Source: Cedecea colo
GTDB taxonomy: Bacteria; Pseudomonadota; Gammaproteobacteria; Enterobacterales; Enterobacteriaceae
Reading direction: 5' to 3'
Assembly (NCBI RefSeq): GCF_011808225.1
Contig: NZ_SOYS01000009.1
Coordinates: 145,965 to 209,964, forward strand
DNA: 64,000 nucleotides
In this document: in pieces, positions 17,990 to 27,211 of the stretch
Position numbering within the stretch: the stretch's first letter is position 1
Layout: each line of letters opens with the position of its first letter
Notes under the pieces: generated by a model
Told to the model about the DNA's origin: nothing
Database searches by the model: none
What the model saw: the letters and a program-made list of their open reading frames with translations, nothing else
Translations under genes and position numbers: made by a program

Positions 17990-18709
17990 TTACAACTTAC
18001 CTAATTTGGTGCGTAAGCGTTTAATGGCCTGGCTGTGCAACTGACTCACGCGAGATTCCCCCACTTCCAGAACGGCGCCAATCTCCTTGAGATTCAGCTC
18101 CTCCTGATAGTAAAGCGTCAACACCAGCTGTTCGCGTTCCGGCAACGCTTCAATCGCGTCCATCACACGGCTGCGTAAATTACTCTCCAGCAAATGCTGC
18201 AGAGGATTCGCCTGCTGATGCTCCTCGGTGACCAGTTCGATACTGTCGCCATGCTCTTCACGCCACTCGTCATAAGAGAAGAGCTGGCTGTTGTTTGTAT
18301 CGAGCAACATCTGGCGATAGTCCTCGAGTGGGATATTAAGCTTCGCGGCCACCTCGGTTTCAGTGGCGTTGCGTCCCAGCTCTTGCTCCAGTTGACCAAT
18401 CGCTTGCGCGACCCCGCGTGCGTTACGCCTGACGCTGCGCGGCACCCAGTCACGGCTGCGCAACTCATCAAGCATCGACCCGCGAATGCGCTGCACCGCG
18501 TAGGTAGTAAATGCCGTTCCTTGCAGGGCATCGTAACGTTCCACTGCATTTAACAAACCGATGCCACCCGCCTGTAGCAGATCGTCAAGTTCCACACTCG
18601 CCGGCAATCGCACCTGCAGGCGCAATGCTTCGTGGCGCACCAGCGGGACATAACGCTGCCACAGCGAGTGTTTATCCATCACACCATCAGCGGTATACAG
18701 TGATTCCAC
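17990..18709 (-). CDS. fliA: RNA polymerase sigma-28 factor
   Basis: The 239-residue sigma factor directs late flagellar promoters and is nearly identical to E. coli FliA. Region 2 includes FTTYAVQRIRGSMLDELRSRDW (about 75-96) and region 4 has the helix-turn-helix ELNLKEIGAVLEVGESRVSQ (about 207-226). The start is GTG (18707-18709), as in other enterobacteria, followed by a second in-frame ATG at codon 11. Two targets with clear sigma-28 boxes, fliC and fliD, lie next to it. Confidence 0.97.
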   Translation of the reverse strand: MESLYTADGVMDKHSLWQRYVPLVRHEALRLQVRLPASVELDDLLQAGGIGLLNAVERYDALQGTAFTTYAVQRIRGSMLDELRSRDWVPRSVRRNARGVAQAIGQLEQELGRNATETEVAAKLNIPLEDYRQMLLDTNNSQLFSYDEWREEHGDSIELVTEEHQQANPLQHLLESNLRSRVMDAIEALPEREQLVLTLYYQEELNLKEIGAVLEVGESRVSQLHSQAIKRLRTKLGKL

Positions 18710-18827
18710 GATAAACAGCCCTGCGTTAGTTGAGTTATCGGCATGATTATCCGTTTCTGGAGGGCTTTTAATCGCAAGAATAGTGGGTGAAAGGGGGGGT
18801 TATTTAGTGCGTAAGAGCAATTACAAC

Positions 18828-18853
18828 GAAAAAACCCCGCCGGAGCGGGGTTT
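18828..18853 (-). terminator. Terminator of fliC
   Basis: On the minus strand AACCCCGC-TCCG-GCGGGGTT is followed by TTTTCG, 16 bases after the fliC stop. In E. coli a processed 3' UTR sRNA (FliX) derives from this site; I cannot tell if one is made here. Confidence 0.92.
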
Positions 18854-18869
18854 ATCAGGTAAAAGATGA

Positions 18870-20951
18870 TTAGCCCTGCAGCAGAGACAGAATCTGCTGT
18901 GGAACCTGGTTCGCTTTTGCCAGTACGGAGTTACCGGCCTGCTGGATAATCTGCGCTTTAGACATATTGGACACTTCGGTCGCATAGTCGGCGTCCTGAA
19001 TACGGGACTGCGCTTCAGACAGGTTAGTAGTGGTGTTGTTCAGGTTGGTTACCGCAGAATCCAGACGGTTCTGCACCGCACCCAGAGAAGAACGGAATTT
19101 ATCGATCTGGCTGATCGCGTCGTCCAGTGCTTTCAGTGGGTCAGCAGTGGATTCAGAAGCAGTGGTCGCTTCAGTGGTCAACTTGCCATCAGCAGTTTCG
19201 TAGATGGTGCCGCCAGTATCGTTGGTGATAGCACCATTGCTTTGCGCATAAAGGGTTTTAGTAGACGTACCGGTAAATGCACCGTTATCGCCTACATAGA
19301 GAATTGTATCATCCACTCCGTTTATTTCCCCTGTCACTTTGCCACCAGCACCAGCAGCTACCTCATAAGCCGTAGTTATTGGGTTATTATCAGTATCTCT
19401 AACTGGATTACCGTCAGCATCTACAGAAGCGATAGTTGCAGTAAAGCCTTTACCATCTGTAATAGCCGCCATGCTGTCAGCGCTGATATGCGCATCTTTA
19501 ATCTCAACGAGCGTTTTTTCGGCTGTATAATCTGCGCCATTACCAGCGTTATCATAGATTTTACCTGCATCTGTACCGGTAGTAACGGTGAGCTTGGAGC
19601 CTTGAGAATTAGCAGCTAACGTTCCTAATGTTGCGGCGTCGTAATCAGTACCGGAACCGTCATTAGCATCAGTAGTAAGGGTGCCATCAGCTTTGAAATA
19701 CATGGCAGTGCCGGTTGTATCTGTAATTTTACCGCTGTCATCAACCTTAATATCTTGAGCTGCACCGCTACCGATTTTAACCGACGCATTGAAACCATCC
19801 GCCGTCTTAATATCAGAGGTACTTACTGGTACTGATGCATAATTGCCAGCATATTCAACCTTCATGCCAGATGCCGCACCGGAGGTGACTTCGATTTTTG
19901 TATCGACCGCAGCGCCGGTATCTTGATTGGTGTTGGAAACCAGGCCATCCCATTTTGCTTCAGTGACACCGCCTGCGTTGGTTTTAGTCAGGTTGCCCTG
20001 CTTATCTAAATACAACTTGGCATTATCATCCGCGGCGGTAATTGTACCGTCCTGGGCGATATTAACATCTTGCTTTTCAGTACCAATGGTCACCGTTGCC
20101 TTAGAAACATCACCCGCGCCTGGATTGATAACGCTCAGCGCTTTCGCTGTATCTACGCCTGAAGCGTCAAAGCTGTATGATTTGGTTGCGGAATCGTACT
20201 TATATTTAGTTGTTGCAGCAACATCTAAGCCGTTTGCAGTGCCTGTAAAGTCGATGGTAGAACCATTTGTAATTTGTGCCAGTACATCCGATGCTTTTGC
20301 AGCAGCGTTCCCTTTCTCATTAGTATAAGCGGTAACGCCGCTACTATCGGTAGTACCAGCTTTATAACCAGCCAGTTTCAAATCGTCGGTAGTTGCTGCG
20401 GTATTTGCCACTTCACCTTTACCGTTAACGTTGAAGCTGTTCAGACCCAGAGTAGAAGAGTCGATTTTTTTCAGATCGATAGTGATAGTTTCACCATCAT
20501 TGGCGCCAACCTGAATTTTCATGGAACCATCTTTTGCCAGCACGTTCACGCCGTTAAACGTTGTCTGGCCGGATACGCGATCAATTTCATCCAGACGGGA
20601 TTTGATTTCGTCCTGGATGGAGTCCAGATCGGACTCGGAGTTAGTCCCGGTAGTCGCCTGCACGGTCAGCTCACGCACACGCTGTAAGTTGTTGTTAATT
20701 TCAGACAGTGCGCCTTCGGTGGTCTGCGCAGCAGAAATGCCGTCGTTGGCGTTACGTGCAGCCTGAGTCAGACCTTTGATGTTAGAAGTGAAACGGTTAG
20801 CAATCGCCTGGCCCGCGGCGTCATCTTTGGCGCTGTTGATACGCAGACCGGAAGACAGACGCTCAATGGCAGTAGACATTGCCGACTGGTTTTTGTTGAT
20901 GTTGTTCTGAGTGATCAGCGAGAGGCTGTTGGTATTAATGACTTGTGCCAT
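18870..20951 (-). CDS. fliC: Flagellin with an unusually long variable domain
   Basis: Flagellin, the filament subunit exported by the FlhAB/FliPQR gate. Conserved D0/D1 ends are clear: MAQVINTNSLSLITQNNINK at the N-terminus and NSVLAKANQVPQQILSLLQG at the C-terminus. At 693 aa it is about 200 residues longer than E. coli K-12 FliC (498). The central part (about residues 180-600; 19150-20410) is made of diverged modules repeating a GxITxxxxxxLYxxxxGxLT pattern at about 299-323, 407-427 and 540-595, and the DNA there is AT-richer than its flanks, as usual for antigenic domains gained by exchange. A sigma-28 promoter lies 75 bases upstream. Confidence 0.97.
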   Translation of the reverse strand: MAQVINTNSLSLITQNNINKNQSAMSTAIERLSSGLRINSAKDDAAGQAIANRFTSNIKGLTQAARNANDGISAAQTTEGALSEINNNLQRVRELTVQATTGTNSESDLDSIQDEIKSRLDEIDRVSGQTTFNGVNVLAKDGSMKIQVGANDGETITIDLKKIDSSTLGLNSFNVNGKGEVANTAATTDDLKLAGYKAGTTDSSGVTAYTNEKGNAAAKASDVLAQITNGSTIDFTGTANGLDVAATTKYKYDSATKSYSFDASGVDTAKALSVINPGAGDVSKATVTIGTEKQDVNIAQDGTITAADDNAKLYLDKQGNLTKTNAGGVTEAKWDGLVSNTNQDTGAAVDTKIEVTSGAASGMKVEYAGNYASVPVSTSDIKTADGFNASVKIGSGAAQDIKVDDSGKITDTTGTAMYFKADGTLTTDANDGSGTDYDAATLGTLAANSQGSKLTVTTGTDAGKIYDNAGNGADYTAEKTLVEIKDAHISADSMAAITDGKGFTATIASVDADGNPVRDTDNNPITTAYEVAAGAGGKVTGEINGVDDTILYVGDNGAFTGTSTKTLYAQSNGAITNDTGGTIYETADGKLTTEATTASESTADPLKALDDAISQIDKFRSSLGAVQNRLDSAVTNLNNTTTNLSEAQSRIQDADYATEVSNMSKAQIIQQAGNSVLAKANQVPQQILSLLQG

Positions 20952-21025
20952 GATTTAGTTTCCTGTGTTCAAATCTACGGTTTAGATTGGGTTTCCACCC
21001 CTCGGCTTCGTCGCCGTTAAACCTG

Positions 21026-21052
21026 TTATCGTCTGGTCCCCAACAACCTTTA
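21026..21052 (-). promoter_or_regulatory. Sigma-28 promoter of fliC
   Basis: On the minus strand TAAAGGTT, an 11-base spacer and GACGATAA match the FliA consensus (TAAAGTTT-N11-GCCGATAA) with two mismatches. It lies about 75 bases before fliC. Confidence 0.88.
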
Positions 21053-21144
21053 GAATTTTTTTCGCCGCCCCGAATAATTTTTAGCGCCGGAAATACTCTT
21101 TCTCCTTACCGCTATTCCCGCCATTAAAAAAAAGAAATTAACCG

Positions 21145-21171
21145 TAAACTTTGCCTTATTCAGGCCGATAA
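21145..21171 (+). promoter_or_regulatory. Sigma-28 promoter of fliDST
   Basis: TAAACTTT, an 11-base spacer and GCCGATAA match the FliA consensus with one mismatch, 43 bases before fliD. The fliC and fliD promoters are back to back in the 262-base divergent region. Confidence 0.93.
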
Positions 21172-21213
21172 TCCCGGTATTCATTTTATGCGTCGATACA
21201 ATAAGGAATTTAC

Positions 21214-22641
21214 ATGGCAAGTATTTCAACGCTGGGAGTCGGGTCGGGCCTGGATCTAAGCAGCATACTGGACAGCCTGGAAGCGGCGGAAAAATCCACG
21301 CTAACCCCCATTTCGACTCAGCAGACCTCCTATACCGCCAAACTGAGCGCCTACGGCACGTTGAAAAGCGCGCTGGAAACCTTCCAGACCGCCAACACTG
21401 CCCTGAACAAAGCCGATTTATTTACCGCCACGACAACCGCCAGCAGCAGCACGGCTTTCAGCGCCACCACTACCGGCAGTGCGATTGCCGGGAAATATAC
21501 GATTAGCGTCTCTCAGCTGGCGCAGGCGCAGACGCTGACGACTAAAAACACTCAAACCGACAGCAAAGCGGCCATCGCCACCGGCGACAGCGTGCTGACT
21601 ATCCAGCAGGGCGGCGGCAAAGACCCGGTCACCATTGATATCAGCGCGGCCAACTCTTCGCTGAACGGCATTCGCGACGCCATCAATAATGCCAAAGCCG
21701 GCGTCAGCGCCAGTATTATCAACGTCGGAAACGGTGAATACCGCCTGTCTGTTACCTCTGACGATACCGGCAGCGACAACGCTATGTCCCTGAGTTTCAG
21801 CAGCAACAGCGACAGCGCCCTGAAGGACTTTATGGGCTACAACGGCACCAGCACCGACGCCGATAACGGCATGGAAGAGAGCGTTACCGCACAAAATGCC
21901 GAGCTTACTGTTAACAACGTCCCAATCGTAAACAGCAGCAACACCATCAGCGATGCGCTGGAAGACATCACTCTTAATCTGAACGATGTCACTACTGGCA
22001 ACCAGACGCTGACCATTACCAACGATACATCGAAAGCTGAAAGCGCTATCAAATCCTGGGTCGACGCCTATAACTCATTGCAGGATACCTTCAGCAGCTT
22101 AACCAAATATACCGCCGTAGATGCCGGGACAGACAGCCAGGACTCCAGCAACGGCGCGCTGCTTGGCGACACTACCCTGCGCACTATCCAGACGCAGTTA
22201 AAAGGCCTGCTCAGCAATACGTCGGGTAGCGCGACATTCAAGACGCTGGCACAGATTGGTATCTCTTCGGATGCGAGTACCGGGCAGCTGGAAGTGGATG
22301 ACGACAAGCTGGAAGCGGCGCTGAAAAAAGATGCTTCCGGGGTTAAAGATATGATCGTCGGCGACGGTAAAGCTACCGGTATCACTACCGTCATCGGCAG
22401 CAACCTGACCAGCTGGCTCTCCACCACCGGGATTATCCAGGCGGCAAAAGACGGCGTGAGCAAGACGCTGAATAACCTGACCAAACAATACAATGATGCC
22501 AGCGACCGCATCGACACCTTAGTCGCGCGTTATAAAGCGCAATTTACCCAACTGGACGTGCTGATGAACTCGCTGAACTCCACCAGCAGCTACCTGACTC
22601 AACAGTTCGAGTCCACCAGCAGCTCCAGCAGTAGCAGCTAA
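21214..22641 (+). CDS. fliD: Flagellar filament cap protein
   Basis: FliD (HAP2, 475 aa) forms the pentameric cap that folds flagellin at the filament tip. The N-terminus MASISTLGVGSGLDLSSILD and the C-terminal coiled coil (about 400-460, LNNLTKQYNDASDRIDTLVA) match the family; the middle is variable and rich in Ser/Thr, ending in a serine-rich tail (SSSSSS). AAGGAA lies before the ATG. First gene of fliDST. Confidence 0.97.
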   Translation: MASISTLGVGSGLDLSSILDSLEAAEKSTLTPISTQQTSYTAKLSAYGTLKSALETFQTANTALNKADLFTATTTASSSTAFSATTTGSAIAGKYTISVSQLAQAQTLTTKNTQTDSKAAIATGDSVLTIQQGGGKDPVTIDISAANSSLNGIRDAINNAKAGVSASIINVGNGEYRLSVTSDDTGSDNAMSLSFSSNSDSALKDFMGYNGTSTDADNGMEESVTAQNAELTVNNVPIVNSSNTISDALEDITLNLNDVTTGNQTLTITNDTSKAESAIKSWVDAYNSLQDTFSSLTKYTAVDAGTDSQDSSNGALLGDTTLRTIQTQLKGLLSNTSGSATFKTLAQIGISSDASTGQLEVDDDKLEAALKKDASGVKDMIVGDGKATGITTVIGSNLTSWLSTTGIIQAAKDGVSKTLNNLTKQYNDASDRIDTLVARYKAQFTQLDVLMNSLNSTSSYLTQQFESTSSSSSSS

Positions 22642-22658
22642 TTAATTCAGGAGAAGAC

Positions 22659-23069
22659 ATGTACGGCGCAAAAGGCACTCAGGCCTACGCAAAAATCGGG
22701 GTTGAAAGCGCAGTCATGAGCGCCAGCCAACAGCAACTGGTCACCATGTTGTTTGATGGCGCGCTCAGCTCGTTAGTACGCGCTCGTCTTTTTTTGCAGG
22801 ACGGCAATCTGGAAGGGAAAGGGCTTTCACTCTCTAAAGCCATCAACATCATTGAGAACGGGCTTAAAAACGGGATCGACGAAGAGAGCGGCGATGAGCT
22901 GACTCAGAATCTGGTCGCGCTTTATGCTTATATGGTGCGACGTCTCCTCCAGGCCAATTTACGTAATGATGTCAGCGCGATCGAAGAGGTCGAGAATCTG
23001 CTGAGAAACATTGCGGACGCCTGGAAAGAGGTTGCTCAGGCGCCTAACCACACTCGGGAAGCAGTCTAA
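22659..23069 (+). CDS. fliS: Flagellin export chaperone FliS
   Basis: The 136-residue helical chaperone binds the C-terminal D0 of flagellin and stops it polymerising in the cytoplasm; it also binds FlgM in relatives. The match to E. coli FliS is clear from [19 protein letters not shown] through the middle [19 protein letters not shown]. It follows fliD by 17 bases with AGGAG before the ATG, and its stop overlaps fliT by one base (TAATG). Confidence 0.96.
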   Translation: MYGAKGTQAYAKIGVESAVMSASQQQLVTMLFDGALSSLVRARLFLQDGNLEGKGLSLSKAINIIENGLKNGIDEESGDELTQNLVALYAYMVRRLLQANLRNDVSAIEEVENLLRNIADAWKEVAQAPNHTREAV

Positions 23070-23443
23070 TGAGCCATGCACCGCAACTGTATACCCTTTA
23101 TCAGCAGTTACTGGAAAAAAGTAAGAAGATGCTGCACCTCGCCCGCGAAGGATTATGGGAAGAATTAATCGCCAGTGAAATGGATTACGTTAATGCGGTG
23201 CATAAACTGACTCAATTCATGCAGGATATTCAGCCTTCAGCGCAAACGCAGGAGCAGCTTCGCCCCGTGCTCCGCGCTATTCTGAACAATGAAAGCGAAG
23301 TTAAGCGTCTGCTGCAGGCGCGTATGGCCGAGCTTGCCAAACTGGTGGGGCAATCTTCCATACAAAAATCGGTATTAACCGCCTACGGTAAACAGGGTGG
23401 ACACATTCTGGCGCCGCAGGACAAACTGGATACCCTCCCCTGA
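23069..23443 (+). CDS. fliT: Flagellar chaperone FliT
   Basis: The 124-residue helical protein is the export chaperone of FliD and, when free, an inhibitor of FlhDC. It matches E. coli FliT moderately in length and pattern ([20 protein letters not shown]; helices to about residue 95). Overlaps the fliS stop by one base, so it is translated from the same message. The C-terminal tail after about residue 100 is less conserved. Confidence 0.93.
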   Translation: MSHAPQLYTLYQQLLEKSKKMLHLAREGLWEELIASEMDYVNAVHKLTQFMQDIQPSAQTQEQLRPVLRAILNNESEVKRLLQARMAELAKLVGQSSIQKSVLTAYGKQGGHILAPQDKLDTLP

Positions 23444-23537
23444 CGCCCTAAGGTGCGGCAAAGAAGGAGCTTTTTCGCACCAGGCATTTTCAGGTATATC
23501 ATCCATAATTGAGATCCCTGTCTCATGGAACCTGACT

Positions 23538-25025
23538 ATGCGTAACCCAACGTTGTTGCAATGCTTTCACTGGTATTCTCCTGGTGGCGGTGAGTTGTGG
23601 CCTGAAGTTGCAGCGCTGGCCCCTAATCTTAATGAAATCGGCATCAATATGGTCTGGTTGCCTCCTGCTTACAAAGGCAGCTCGGGCGGGCACTCCGTAG
23701 GCTATGACGTTTACGATCTATTCGATCTTGGGGAGTTCGATCAAAAAGGCAGCGTCGCCACTAAATACGGCGATAAGGCGCAGCTTCTGGCCGCCGTCAA
23801 GGCGCTTAAAGATAACAATATTGCGGTGTTGCTGGACGTGGTGGTGAACCACAAAATGGGTGCGGATGAGAAAGAGCACATTCGCGTTAACCGCGTCAAC
23901 GCAGATAACCGTAATGAAATCGACGACGAGATCGTTGAGTGTGAGGCCTGGACGCGCTACACCTTCCCCGCCCGCGAAGGCAAATATTCCCGCTTCATCT
24001 GGGACTACAAATGCTTTAGCGGCGTAGACCATATCGAAAATCCCGACGAAGAAGGCATCTTTAAAATCATCAACGATTACACCGGCGAGGGCTGGAACGA
24101 GCAGGTGGATGACGAGCTGGGAAACTTCGATTATCTGATGGGGAATAATATCGACTTCCGTAACCACGCGGTGACGGAAGAAATCAAATACTGGGCGCGC
24201 TGGGTGATGCAGGAAACCGGCTGCGACGGTTTTCGCCTTGATGCCGTCAAACATATTCCCGCCTGGTTCTATAAAGAATGGATAGAGCACGTCCAGGACG
24301 TAACGGAAACGCCCCTGTTTATCGTGGCGGAATACTGGTCACATGACGTTGATAAGCTTCAGGAGTATATCGCTCAGGTGGAAGGCAAAACGATGCTGTT
24401 TGACGCCCCGCTACAGATGAACTTTCACCAGGCTTCGCAGCAGGGCCACGACTACGATATGAGTCAAATCTTCACCGGCACGCTGGTGGAGGCCGATCCG
24501 TTCCACGCCGTGACGCTGGTAGCCAATCACGATACCCAGCCGCTACAGTCGCTTGAAGCGCCCGTTGAGGCCTGGTTTAAACCCCTCGCCTACGCCTTAA
24601 TTTTACTGCGTGAGAACGGCGTTCCTTCCGTGTTTTATCCCGACCTTTTCGGCGCAAGCTATGACGATGAGGGCGGCGACGGCGAAACCTATCACATTGA
24701 CATGCCGATAGTGGAACATCTCGACGATCTGATTCACGCCCGCGAACGCTTCGCCCACGGCGTGCAAACGCTTTATTTCGATCATCCAAACTGTATCGCG
24801 TTTAGCCGCAGCGGCACGGATGACTATCCAGGCTGCGTGGTCGTGCTCTCTAACGGCGATGAAGGTGAAAAAACCATTGAGCTTGGCGAAAACTACGGCA
24901 GCAAAAACTGGCGGGACTATCTGGGCAACCGGGAAGAGACCCTCACCACCGATGAAAACGGCAGCGCAACATTTACCTGCAATGGCGGAAGCGTGAGCGT
25001 GTGGGTGCTGGAAGACGTGCTGTGA
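23538..25025 (+). CDS. amyA: Cytoplasmic alpha-amylase
   Basis: The 495-residue GH13 amylase has no signal peptide and acts on intracellular glucans, like E. coli AmyA (also 495 aa). Conserved GH13 blocks are visible: DVVVNH (about 104-109), [11 protein letters not shown] (nucleophile Asp, about 230-240), IVAEYWS (acid/base Glu, about 263-269) and ANHDTQP (about 327-333). The ATG at 23538 starts [13 protein letters not shown] as in the homologue; the frame stays open upstream into fliT, which I reject. Follows fliT as in E. coli. Confidence 0.96.
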   Translation: MRNPTLLQCFHWYSPGGGELWPEVAALAPNLNEIGINMVWLPPAYKGSSGGHSVGYDVYDLFDLGEFDQKGSVATKYGDKAQLLAAVKALKDNNIAVLLDVVVNHKMGADEKEHIRVNRVNADNRNEIDDEIVECEAWTRYTFPAREGKYSRFIWDYKCFSGVDHIENPDEEGIFKIINDYTGEGWNEQVDDELGNFDYLMGNNIDFRNHAVTEEIKYWARWVMQETGCDGFRLDAVKHIPAWFYKEWIEHVQDVTETPLFIVAEYWSHDVDKLQEYIAQVEGKTMLFDAPLQMNFHQASQQGHDYDMSQIFTGTLVEADPFHAVTLVANHDTQPLQSLEAPVEAWFKPLAYALILLRENGVPSVFYPDLFGASYDDEGGDGETYHIDMPIVEHLDDLIHARERFAHGVQTLYFDHPNCIAFSRSGTDDYPGCVVVLSNGDEGEKTIELGENYGSKNWRDYLGNREETLTTDENGSATFTCNGGSVSVWVLEDVL

Positions 25026-25153
25026 TGGTTAGTCCTCTCCTCCGGGAGAGGACCATGCCGCCCGCCGCGACGAAGCCGCAAAATTTATCCTAAGCTTATA
25101 TTTACCCATAAGGCCTTTTGGCTACTGAAAAGTAGTTAGCGAGAAACCCGTAG

Positions 25154-26479
25154 ATGAATTTTGTAACCTGGACCGCCGCGTCTGGTGCTTTGCTGTTATT
25201 GATGTCGTTAAGCTATGGCTGGATCAGCCGCAGCGTCGTTCCTCTTTTTGGTCTTTATCTGCTGGTTGGTATTGTCTGCGGCCCCTGGGTTCTGAACCTG
25301 CTCAATATTGATATCGTCAAATATTCCACCATCATCGCCCACGTTTCCGAAGTGGCAATGGCGGCGTCGCTATTTATGACCGGCCTAAAAATCCGCATAC
25401 CCTTCAGGTCGGCAGGCTGGAAAATGGGCGTGCTGCTGGCGGGCCCCGCCATGTTACTGACCGTGGGCAGTATTATGCTTGCCGCGCATTATCTTCTGGG
25501 GATGAGCTGGCCCATCTCGCTTGCCTTCGCGGCGATCATCGCGCCGACCGATCCGGTACTGGCCAGCCTGATTGCCATTAACGACGCACGCGACGACGAT
25601 AGCCTGCGCCTGTCGCTTTCCACCGAGGCGGGGATGAACGACGGCACCGCCTTGCCTCTGCTGGTGCTGGCGCTGATGCTTTTTAGCAGCAGCGACGGGA
25701 TAACCCCATCGGCGCTTGCCCACTGGTTTACGATAGAAGTGATCTGGGCCCTGGTCGCAGGCGTCTTTATCGGCTACATGCTGGGATACGCCGTCGGGCT
25801 GCTGGCTACGCATTTCCGCTATACCCAGCGCGAGTTTGCGCCAAGTGATTTTATTGCGCTGTCGCTGATAGCGCTTAGCTACGCCATTGCGCTTTCGCTT
25901 GGCGCTTCGGGTTTCCTCGCCGCTTTTGCCGCGGGGGTTGGGTTAAGGAAAGCGGAGATTAAAGTTCAGCGCTATTTCCCCGAAGAGCGCGAGGAAGAAG
26001 ACGGCACCGCGTTGCCGGCTGAAATCATGGTTAATCCGCATCAAAGACACGAATTTGCAGAAACAACCCGCGTAAAAGCAATGGGGCTGGTGATCGGCGA
26101 CGCCCTCTCTTTTGGCGATACCGTCGAGCGCCTTTTTGCCGCCGTACTGATCATCATTCTGGGCATCACCCTTGCCCAGCACTGGCAGCCCGACGGGCTT
26201 CTGATAGCGGCGCTGCTTTTTATCATTATTCGCCCGCTGGCGGTATACGCGGTGACGTGGGGCGTCTCAACGCCCGCATATCAGCGTATGGCTATTAGCT
26301 GGCTCGGTATACGCGGCATAGGAAGCCTGAACTATATCGCTTATGCCTGGACGCACGGCATGCGCGGCGATGAGGCCAACTATATGATGGACTGCGCGCT
26401 AACGCTGGTGGTGGCAAGCGTCATAGTGCATGGCATTTCCGTGAACCCTTTACTGGCGTTACGGCGCAAGCAAACGTAA
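25154..26479 (+). CDS. CPA1-type Na+/H+ antiporter
   Basis: The 441-residue membrane protein has about 12 hydrophobic segments and the NhaP/CPA1 core: AAIIAPTDPVLASL (about 135-148; TDP is the unwound ion-site helix) and STEAGMNDGTALPLL (about 157-171; ND motif). These antiporters exchange Na+ or K+ for H+ across the inner membrane. An internal cytoplasmic loop near residues 275-300 is acidic (PEEREEEDGT). It is inserted between amyA and yedD, where E. coli has no gene; no operon partner. Ion preference is unknown. Confidence 0.85.
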   Translation: MNFVTWTAASGALLLLMSLSYGWISRSVVPLFGLYLLVGIVCGPWVLNLLNIDIVKYSTIIAHVSEVAMAASLFMTGLKIRIPFRSAGWKMGVLLAGPAMLLTVGSIMLAAHYLLGMSWPISLAFAAIIAPTDPVLASLIAINDARDDDSLRLSLSTEAGMNDGTALPLLVLALMLFSSSDGITPSALAHWFTIEVIWALVAGVFIGYMLGYAVGLLATHFRYTQREFAPSDFIALSLIALSYAIALSLGASGFLAAFAAGVGLRKAEIKVQRYFPEEREEEDGTALPAEIMVNPHQRHEFAETTRVKAMGLVIGDALSFGDTVERLFAAVLIIILGITLAQHWQPDGLLIAALLFIIIRPLAVYAVTWGVSTPAYQRMAISWLGIRGIGSLNYIAYAWTHGMRGDEANYMMDCALTLVVASVIVHGISVNPLLALRRKQT

Positions 26480-26506
26480 TGGACTGCGGGGAAGCATGAG
26501 AACGTC

Positions 26507-26536
26507 TCCCCTGAGCAAGTTTGCTGGCTCAGGGGA
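26507..26536. terminator. Strong hairpin between antiporter gene and yedD
   Basis: TCCCCTGAGC pairs with GCTCAGGGGA around a 10-base loop between two convergent genes. A T-run is present only on the far side of the minus strand, so I call it a probable terminator or 3' end barrier. Confidence 0.5.
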
Positions 26537-26544
26537 AAAAAGCG

Positions 26545-26958
26545 TTAGCGAAGCGGCGTGGCGAGCGGATGTTTTTCTAGGTAATCCGTACATTCCTGGG
26601 TTGGACGATCCACGCGCTTAAGCGTCATACCGGCATACTCCAGCGTATCGCCCTCAAGCTCTACGTCGTAAATCTCGCGCTTTGCTGTGACGTTATACAG
26701 CGAGTCAGAACGCAGCATCAGTTTGCCCGGCAGAGCGATCACACGCTGCCACTGACGGCAATCGAGCGTGTCCCCTTCTGGCGTGACCACAAGCGTGGCA
26801 ATGGCTTCCGGACTCACCATCTCGCTTTGCGGCCCTTCCGACTGCCAGTAACCTGCAAGCCCGGCCGGTGCCGGCGCCTTCACCACTTCACGGAAATCAT
26901 CGACCTGCACACAACCACTCAGGGCCAGCAACGCCGCTAAAACTGCAACCTTCTTCAT
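26545..26958 (-). CDS. yedD: YedD lipoprotein
   Basis: The 137-residue protein starts with a lipoprotein signal (MKKVAVLAALLALSGC; Cys16) and matches E. coli YedD, a probable outer-membrane lipoprotein of unknown role. Two further Cys (DCRQWQ and ECTDYL) may form a disulfide. It is next to yedE in the E. coli order. Confidence 0.92.
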   Translation of the reverse strand: MKKVAVLAALLALSGCVQVDDFREVVKAPAPAGLAGYWQSEGPQSEMVSPEAIATLVVTPEGDTLDCRQWQRVIALPGKLMLRSDSLYNVTAKREIYDVELEGDTLEYAGMTLKRVDRPTQECTDYLEKHPLATPLR

Positions 26959-27211
26959 CGTCTATCCTGACTGCGGAGAAAAAATAATTTTGGCATTAAA
27001 GCATTTAGCCCGCCAGTGTTGCAAAGGAAACAGAAACAATAATGGCCGCCCGCCGTACTCCGTAATGGCTAAGCCCAACCGCCCGCTTGCTTGACAAAAA
27101 TCATTAAAAAATGAAGTTTTTCCAAAGTGCTGGCGCAGTCGTTTGGCGGAGGCTGAAAAAATGATTTAATAGCCGCCTTCTTTCACCACCTTCTGAGTTC
27201 AGAGGCGGCAC

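Noticed and set aside
25032..25053. GTCCTCTCC/GGAGAGGAC hairpin after amyA as a terminator
   Set aside because: The stem is good but no T-run follows and the gene downstream is on the same strand; I did not list it as a terminator.
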